From assembly GCA_026018925.1 (NCBI GenBank), contig JAKSZU010000027.1, forward strand, positions 2,358,531 through 2,422,530: a stretch of 64,000 nucleotides of DNA, given 5' to 3'. This DNA comes from Tupaia tana. Its lineage: Eukaryota; Chordata; Mammalia; Scandentia; Tupaiidae. A program made the position numbers and the translations under genes. Positions 59,419-64,000 of this stretch are shown in pieces. How positions within the stretch are numbered: the stretch's first letter is position 1; the number at the start of each line of letters is the position of its first letter. The notes below the pieces were generated by a model. It did not search any database. It worked only from the letters and a program-made list of their open reading frames with translations, and was not told the DNA's origin.

Positions 59419-60543
59419 CTGAAATTGATCAAACCACAGAGGTCAGCTTCCCCATTGAGCCATCCTACCCACCGCGATACCGAGCCACCATCAGACGCAG
59501 GCCAGTGAACTTGCTATTACCCAGTTGGTTTATGAACTGCATGTCCATGGCGTACGATACGGAGATGAGAAAAAGGACAGGGTCCCTTCACGGGGCCACA
59601 GACACTCGTTCCCGACAGAGCCTGAAGAGATGGCTCGATACTCAGCCTGTTCTCAGGGCTCTGTCCCAGAAAGGACGCGTGAAGTCTGACTGAGGGCCTG
59701 ACCAGAGGGGCGGGAAAGCCCCGCCCCGCCCGGGTCCTCGGTCAGACCGGCGGTGACGGTCACAGGCTCACCCCCATCCTCTAGATACTCGAAGCTACGC
59801 AGGGTTCTCTGGGTGTGACCGATACCGCATCTGTTCTCATTTGAGATGGACGAGGCAGGCTGCAGATCGGGGCAAGCAAAGTGAGCAGCGAGCCAAGCTG
59901 GGCAGAGATCGAACTTGGCTTCCGTCCTTGTACGAACACGCCAATCACTGAGTGCCTTAAAGACACGCACTCCTTTCTTTCCTCGCTTCTGCACAGACCC
60001 CAGCCAGGACGGCTTCCTAGAAGGCTGTAGGTTCTAATCCCGATCAGCTGAGCGCTGAACGGTCAGACACCCGCGGCGTCACCATTCAGAAGGAGCGCGA
60101 GTGACTGCAGGCCTGCAGGGCTGAGCCCCCAGCACTGAGGCGGGCCTGCGTGGGTGGCTCTCTAAGGCACAGAGGGCTCCAGGCCCACGCAGCAGACGGC
60201 GGCAGTCCTGGTACAGCCCTGACAGCTGAGGACGCCGGGCCCTGGACGAGCCCTGGAGAAACTGCCACGTTTGCTCTGCGGCTGTGCCACCCGCCATGAC
60301 GCCTGGACCCCGCGGAGACAGAGCCTCCCCAGCTGGTTTCCAGAAGGCCGACACGAACAAACACCAGCTCCACCAGCTCGAGCTCCGTGAGTGCTCGGAA
60401 GGTGAGTGAGTGAGGGTGCGGTGAGGAGGGCGTGGGGTGGACAGAGTGTGAGAGGAGCCCTGGCAGGGCTGGGCCTCCTCGCAGAAGCCCGAGCCGTGCC
60501 GACGGGGATGCTGCAGCTGGCGGCGAGGCCCTCGGGGTCTTAC

Positions 60544-60606
60544 CCTTCTCCCTCGGACTCCTTTCACCCCCTTCTCGCCTCGGCGCCCGGGGTCGCCGTC
60601 TTCTCC
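60544..60606 (-). CDS. COL6A4: Collagen VI alpha-4-like, triple-helix exon (63 nt)
   Basis: A minus-strand acceptor (ctgttaag) leads into 63 nt with seven uninterrupted Gly-X-Y triplets, beginning GEDGDPGRRGEKG and ending GVRGRR, then the donor gtaaga. 63 nt is a common collagen VI helix exon size. The stretch is strongly basic (RRGEK, KGVRGRR), as in the matching part of alpha-3. It is phase 0 at both ends. No whole open frame marks it, because it is bounded by non-coding DNA on both sides. Confidence 0.88.
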
Positions 60607-60664
60607 CTTAACAGAATTGGAAGCACAATTCCGAATATAAGAAAAACAAGCACAAGAAGACCTG

Positions 60665-60787
60665 TGGGAAAGTCTGTGGGAAAGGGAACTAAAGTGTCAG
60701 TTTATTTTGGTGCAAAAACGTTTGGAACCCGTGCACCGTTTTCTCATCATCCTCATTTCCTGTGACCTTTCTGAAGACCCCACGTAC
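60665..60787. mobile_element. Non-autonomous mariner element (MITE)
   Basis: tcagtttattttggtgcaaaaacg and the closing gacctttctgaagacccca match the sub-terminal and terminal parts of the irritans-type mariner. It lies in the 237-bp intron between two collagen exons. Confidence 0.65.
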
Positions 60788-60843
60788 GAGCCACGTGATT
60801 CACGCACCGGGCGGTTGCCCAGCCCACGAAGATAGCGTCTTAC

Positions 60844-60879
60844 CTGTGCACCAGGATAGCCGGGGAATCCAGGTTCGCC
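60844..60879 (-). CDS. COL6A4: Collagen VI alpha-4-like, triple-helix exon (36 nt)
   Basis: On the minus strand an acceptor (ctgacaccag) is followed by 36 nt encoding GEPGFPGYPGAQ and the donor gtaag. Four Gly-X-Y triplets begin with a whole Gly codon, as in fibrillar and collagen VI helix exons. It is phase 0 at both ends. The GFPGYPG core resembles the C-terminal part of the collagen VI alpha-3 helix. This is the most 5' exon I could find; the remaining 3.1 kb to the right edge shows no further Gly-X-Y exon. A 237-bp intron holding a mariner MITE separates it from the next exon. Confidence 0.85.
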
Positions 60880-61427
60880 CTGGTGTCAGAAACGAGATAA
60901 AGCTTGTTTAATGTCATGCAGTTAAATATGTCCTTCACATTCTCCGGGAAAAAGGAAAAAATGTGATTTTGATGAAGTAGGTTCAAAATGGGTGCCAGGA
61001 AAAACAACCACAGCCACTGCCGTTATCTTGAGGGGCCGTATTCCCTTCTCTGATTCAACACGAAACAACGTGCAAGTGATCTCCATAGACCGTGCCCTTC
61101 CTCGACACGGTGTACGGCAAAACTTCCTTTTAGGCATTTTTTTTAAAATATTTTTTGAAGTTTTTTAATTTATTGGTTCCAAAAGCAGCAGAGACAAGAG
61201 GAAGAGAGAGGTGCTGCCCCCGAGGGCCTTGACTGCGATCCCCCCTCTTTGCTTCAGCCAGCCTGGGTCTTGGGCGCAGGTGCTCTGGCAATCTCGGGGA
61301 GGTCTCTGGGCGCTAACCCAGAGCTTTCCCGCGTGGGTCCACCTCTCCAAGTGTCGTATTTTGTCACTGTGGCCTGTCTAATTCTCTTTTTAGACATTTT
61401 AATTTCAGTTTAAATAATCTGAGGTTT

Positions 61428-61668
61428 GGGGCCAGTAGATGGAGTAGTGGTTAAGGCACTGAACTCCCACATGGCTGACCACGGTTCGAGTCCTGGACCC
61501 AGCAGCTTGAAAACCACTTCAGGTACCTGTGTGTGCCCCAAATCCCAGGAGGAGAATGGAGAAGGGATTGCAGCATGCGTGGCCATTGCCCTGGGAGTGG
61601 TTTCTCTCTTTCCCTCTCTGTCTCTCTCTGCAATGTGCCCTATGGCAAAACCCTGAAATAATAATAAT
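61428..61668 (+). mobile_element. tRNA-derived SINE, complete, plus
   Basis: ggggccagtagatggagtagtggttaaggcactgaac, box B-like ggttcgagtcc, cccaggaggagaatggagaaggg and gccctatggcaaaaccc. Confidence 0.87.
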
Positions 61669-61754
61669 TACAATTAAAATCCCTCGAGGTTGGGTGGGTG
61701 GGAACCAAGCTGAGTACCGGGAAGCGGGTGTTCACTGCCAGACCAACGGCACGC

Positions 61755-62600
61755 TGTGAAGCCGCCACTCATTTAATGGATGCGTATTCAGCATCTGCTC
61801 CATGCCAGCCACCACTCCCGGCACTGGGGATTCAGCGTTGAAGAGAACACGGCCTCGCCCCACGGGCCTCATCAGTGAGGGCGAGAGTGAGCCAAGAAAC
61901 ACGCAGTGCAGGGGGAGGTGGATGCTGCTCCGGAGAAGAGGTTCGAGGCTGGAGAGGGACACGTGTTGGGGTGGGAGACGGCCATGTAGGACGGCCAGCA
62001 CGGCCTGTCTGTGAAGCGGCACTGAGCGGAGACCAGGAGAATGGAGGAGGCCAGCCACGCGGAGGTCTGGAAGAAGAGGGGGGACGCGTGAGAAAGCCCG
62101 AGGCAAGGAGGTGAAGGTTTGCTGCGGGGTCTGAGGAACCTGAGGAGGCCAGAGCAGAGAGGGAGGGCCGGCGAGCTCGTGTTTGGAGTGACGCGGAGCC
62201 ACAGCAGACTTTGAATAAAGGAGTGACGTGATCTGTGGGCTTCAGAGCCGGTCTGGCTGCCACGTGCAGAAGTCACTCCGCACGGCAGGGACAGAGCCGG
62301 GGACCCCGCAGGCGGCTGCAACGCTAGGCCCGGTTCTGGGAAATCATGTGGCCCGGCCCACGAGTGGCAGTGGCAGGAGGGGCTCCCTGGTGACACGGAC
62401 GTGGTTGGGGAAGCCCTGGAATGATGACCTGCCACGGTTCTGCCAGAGGGGAAGGGGCAGCAGAGACCCACAGTCCAGTGAGGTGATGCTGTGTTCAAGG
62501 TGGAGGGTACTCCCATCTCTGTGCTGTTGGAAGGTGTAATGACGAGGGGAGATCTAACCGTGAGGGTGGCGACACCTTCAGGAGCCAGGGCCTCGTGGAA
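61755..62600 (-). mobile_element. L2 LINE 3' region, antisense
   Basis: catctgctccatgccagccaccactcccggcactggggattcagcg, gcaaggaggtgaaggtttgctgcgggg, and aataaaggagtgacgtgatctgtgggcttcagagccggtctggctgcc follow antisense L2 order. Confidence 0.7.
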
Positions 62601-63440
62601 CCTGGCCTAGGAGACAAGGCGTCGATCTTAGGAGCAGACGCTCGTGCACGGAGCTGTGACGGCAGAGCACCTGAGGGCAGACGCGAGTCGGCCGGCCTGC
62701 TTGTGTGGACATACGCAGAGGTTCGCTAATCGTGGCTATTAATGAAATAACTAGCGTGGCCTTCTGTGGAAGAGTGGAAGAGAAAGCGAGCCTTAAATGT
62801 TCGAGGTGAGGGTATGAAATAACCACCTCAGAGAGGAGGGCAGGGAGCAGACCAGGGGAACGCAGTCGACTGGCTAAGCAGGAAGGGCAGCCTAAAGTGA
62901 GGCCACTCCATCTCGCCAGGACAAATCCATGCAAAAGTGGCCTGAGCCTGCGTGTGCTGTGACGCTGACTGTGTCACCAGGAACCCAGACTGTCCTGTGC
63001 TTCACTCCAGGCGGGCAGGTGTCTGACAGCACGCACACCGAGTCCTGCCGAGTGCTCCTACTACAAAGACTCCTGCGTACAGGGAGACGGAAGAGCTCGG
63101 TGGGTGGGCCGTCGGCAGGCTGGCTCCACACAGCGCCGTCTAGCCAGGGCTGTGACTGTGAGGGAGCTGCTTCTCCTCCGAGCCTGTCCTCCTAGCTGTC
63201 ATTGACGAGGCCGCGCGACACGCCCACCGAGGTCTCCAAGCACGCCGTGCCGGAGCGGCTTACTACAGCCTCTCCACGGTTAGGTCACTTCCTGCTGGAT
63301 AAAACGGCAGTGCTGCCAGCCGCCTCACAGCCACAGAAAACGAGGCTGCAGAGGTGCGAGCTCAGTCTTGGCGTCGCTGCGGAGCTGAGCATCACCAAAC
63401 ATCCCAGCGATTTATTCTGTGAGGCAATAAAGGTAACATA
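62600..63440. other. Intron, nothing recognised
   Basis: No Gly-X-Y exon or recognisable repeat was found on either strand. Confidence 0.4.
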
Positions 63441-63441
63441 C

Positions 63442-63690
63442 AGGGGCCAGCAGGGGTATGGTGGGTAAGGCCCTGGGCTCCCACTTGGCCAACCACAGTT
63501 CGCGTCCTGGACCCTGTGCTTTGAAAATCATGCCAGGCACATGTGCGTGTGGGCCCGAAATCCTAAGAAGTGAAGGGATTGTGGCGCGGCTGTCCCTGGG
63601 TGGTTCATTTCTCACTTTCCCTCTCTCTCTCTGTGTCTCTCTCTCTCTCTCTCTGGCACACAAATGTGCCCTATGGCCAAAACCTAAACA
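63442..63690 (+). mobile_element. tRNA-derived SINE, plus
   Basis: ggggccagcaggggtatggtgggtaaggccctgggctcccac, atcctaagaagtgaagggattgtgg and tgccctatggccaaaacc. Confidence 0.85.
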
Positions 63691-63835
63691 AGCCAAACTT
63701 AGAAACCAATGCGACTTACAGACTGAAGCCTCTCGAGTGTAAGTGCTCTTGACGTTTGGCTCGTTCAGCGAGCTTCCTGGGCCCGCTGCACGCCCGCTGC
63801 AGGGCCTCGTGAGCAGTGTGTTAAAATATCAGCTG

Positions 63836-64000
63836 CTGGGCCGGTCATGGCACCGTCGTACCACAACTGGCCTCCGGGAAAGGTCCCGGGGTCACGACCC
63901 AGGAGCTCCCTGAGCAAGCCAGACACGGGTGTGCACGCGGAGGCCAGGGTAGGTCCCGGCGCAGCACCCTCGGGGACCGGCAGTGCAGAATAAACCAGCT
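63836..64000 (+). mobile_element. SINE-like relative at the right edge, partial
   Basis: Starts gctgggccggtcatggcaccgtcgtaccac. It resembles the shorter SINE relative and runs to the window end. Confidence 0.4.

Larger units (their letters stand above)
25215..60879 (-). other. COL6A4: 3' part of a collagen VI alpha-4-like gene (nine exons seen)
   Basis: Nine exons were placed on the minus strand: 60844-60879, 60544-60606, 59356-59418, 57828-57863, 56897-56933, 55006-55499, 37471-37561, 33069-33752 and 25215-25390. All boundaries are AG/GT. Lengths total 1,680 nt and phases match at every junction, giving 559 codons plus a stop. Domain order is triple helix, Cys linker, VWA C1, VWA C2, Kunitz. 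Collagen VI alpha-3 also ends in Kunitz, but has a long unique region and a fibronectin III domain between C2 and Kunitz that are absent here; alpha-5 and alpha-6 lack Kunitz; collagen XXVIII has only one VWA after its helix. COL6A4 therefore fits best. The product would be a secreted extracellular-matrix chain assembling with alpha-1 and alpha-2 into microfibrils. The 5' exons are outside the window. Phase-1/phase-1 exons between C2 and Kunitz could have been missed. Confidence 0.82.

Noticed and set aside
25215-60879. Assignment to COL6A3, COL6A5, COL6A6, COL7A1 or COL28A1
   Set aside because: COL6A3 has extra regions before Kunitz; COL6A5/6 lack Kunitz; COL7A1 has no tandem VWA after the helix; COL28A1 has one VWA after the helix. 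The C1 motif CPTGARVA is collagen VI-specific.
60880-64000. Further Gly-X-Y exons upstream of 60879
   Set aside because: Both strands were read for 9-nt Gly periodicity next to AG/GT. No convincing exon was found, so the next one probably lies beyond the window.

Overview
This is mammalian genomic DNA. It holds fossils of L1, L2, MIR, MER5A and an irritans-type mariner that are typical of placental mammals, split GT-AG exons of a collagen VI gene, and about 30 copies of a 250-bp tRNA-derived SINE that I cannot assign to a named family or order. No bacterial, phage or CRISPR content is visible.

The only protein-coding gene I can support lies on the minus strand, from about 60.9 kb down to 25.2 kb. 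I located nine exons by reading Gly-X-Y stretches, splice sites and reading phases. Four short collagen exons (36, 63, 63 and 36 nt) are followed by a 37-nt Cys-containing linker exon, the first C-terminal von Willebrand A domain (C1; 494 nt plus 91 nt), a single-exon second domain (C2; 684 nt) and a terminal Kunitz exon ending in a stop codon. Phases join throughout and give 1,680 coding nt (559 codons plus stop) without a frameshift. The order triple helix - VWA - VWA - Kunitz fits collagen VI alpha-4 (COL6A4), which in humans is a split pseudogene. The N-terminal VWA domains and most of the helix lie beyond the right edge.

Layout: 0-21 kb is AT-rich, gene-free DNA downstream of the gene. 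It is built from L1, mariner and SINE insertions, with a 1.75-kb array of 12-bp units at 7.05-8.8 kb. From 21 to 64 kb the DNA is GC-rich and full of minisatellites: 78-, 115- and 76-bp triplicates at 25.6-28.2 kb, a 40-bp VNTR at 29.2-30.2 kb, a 45-bp VNTR at 41.8-42.4 kb and a 32-bp VNTR at 58.5-58.9 kb.

The 17.4-kb intron between the two C1 exons is more than half tandem repeat. It carries a GATA-type array (1.9 kb), a 32-bp array, a (CCCTCT)n array (1.2 kb), a CTCTAGT array (2.1 kb) and a 55-bp minisatellite (4.0 kb) that stops about 58 bp from a splice donor. Two of these arrays appear to have grown out of the pyrimidine-rich part of resident SINEs. I found no unknown protein system. The most unusual features are this repeat-packed intron and the SINE-to-satellite conversion.
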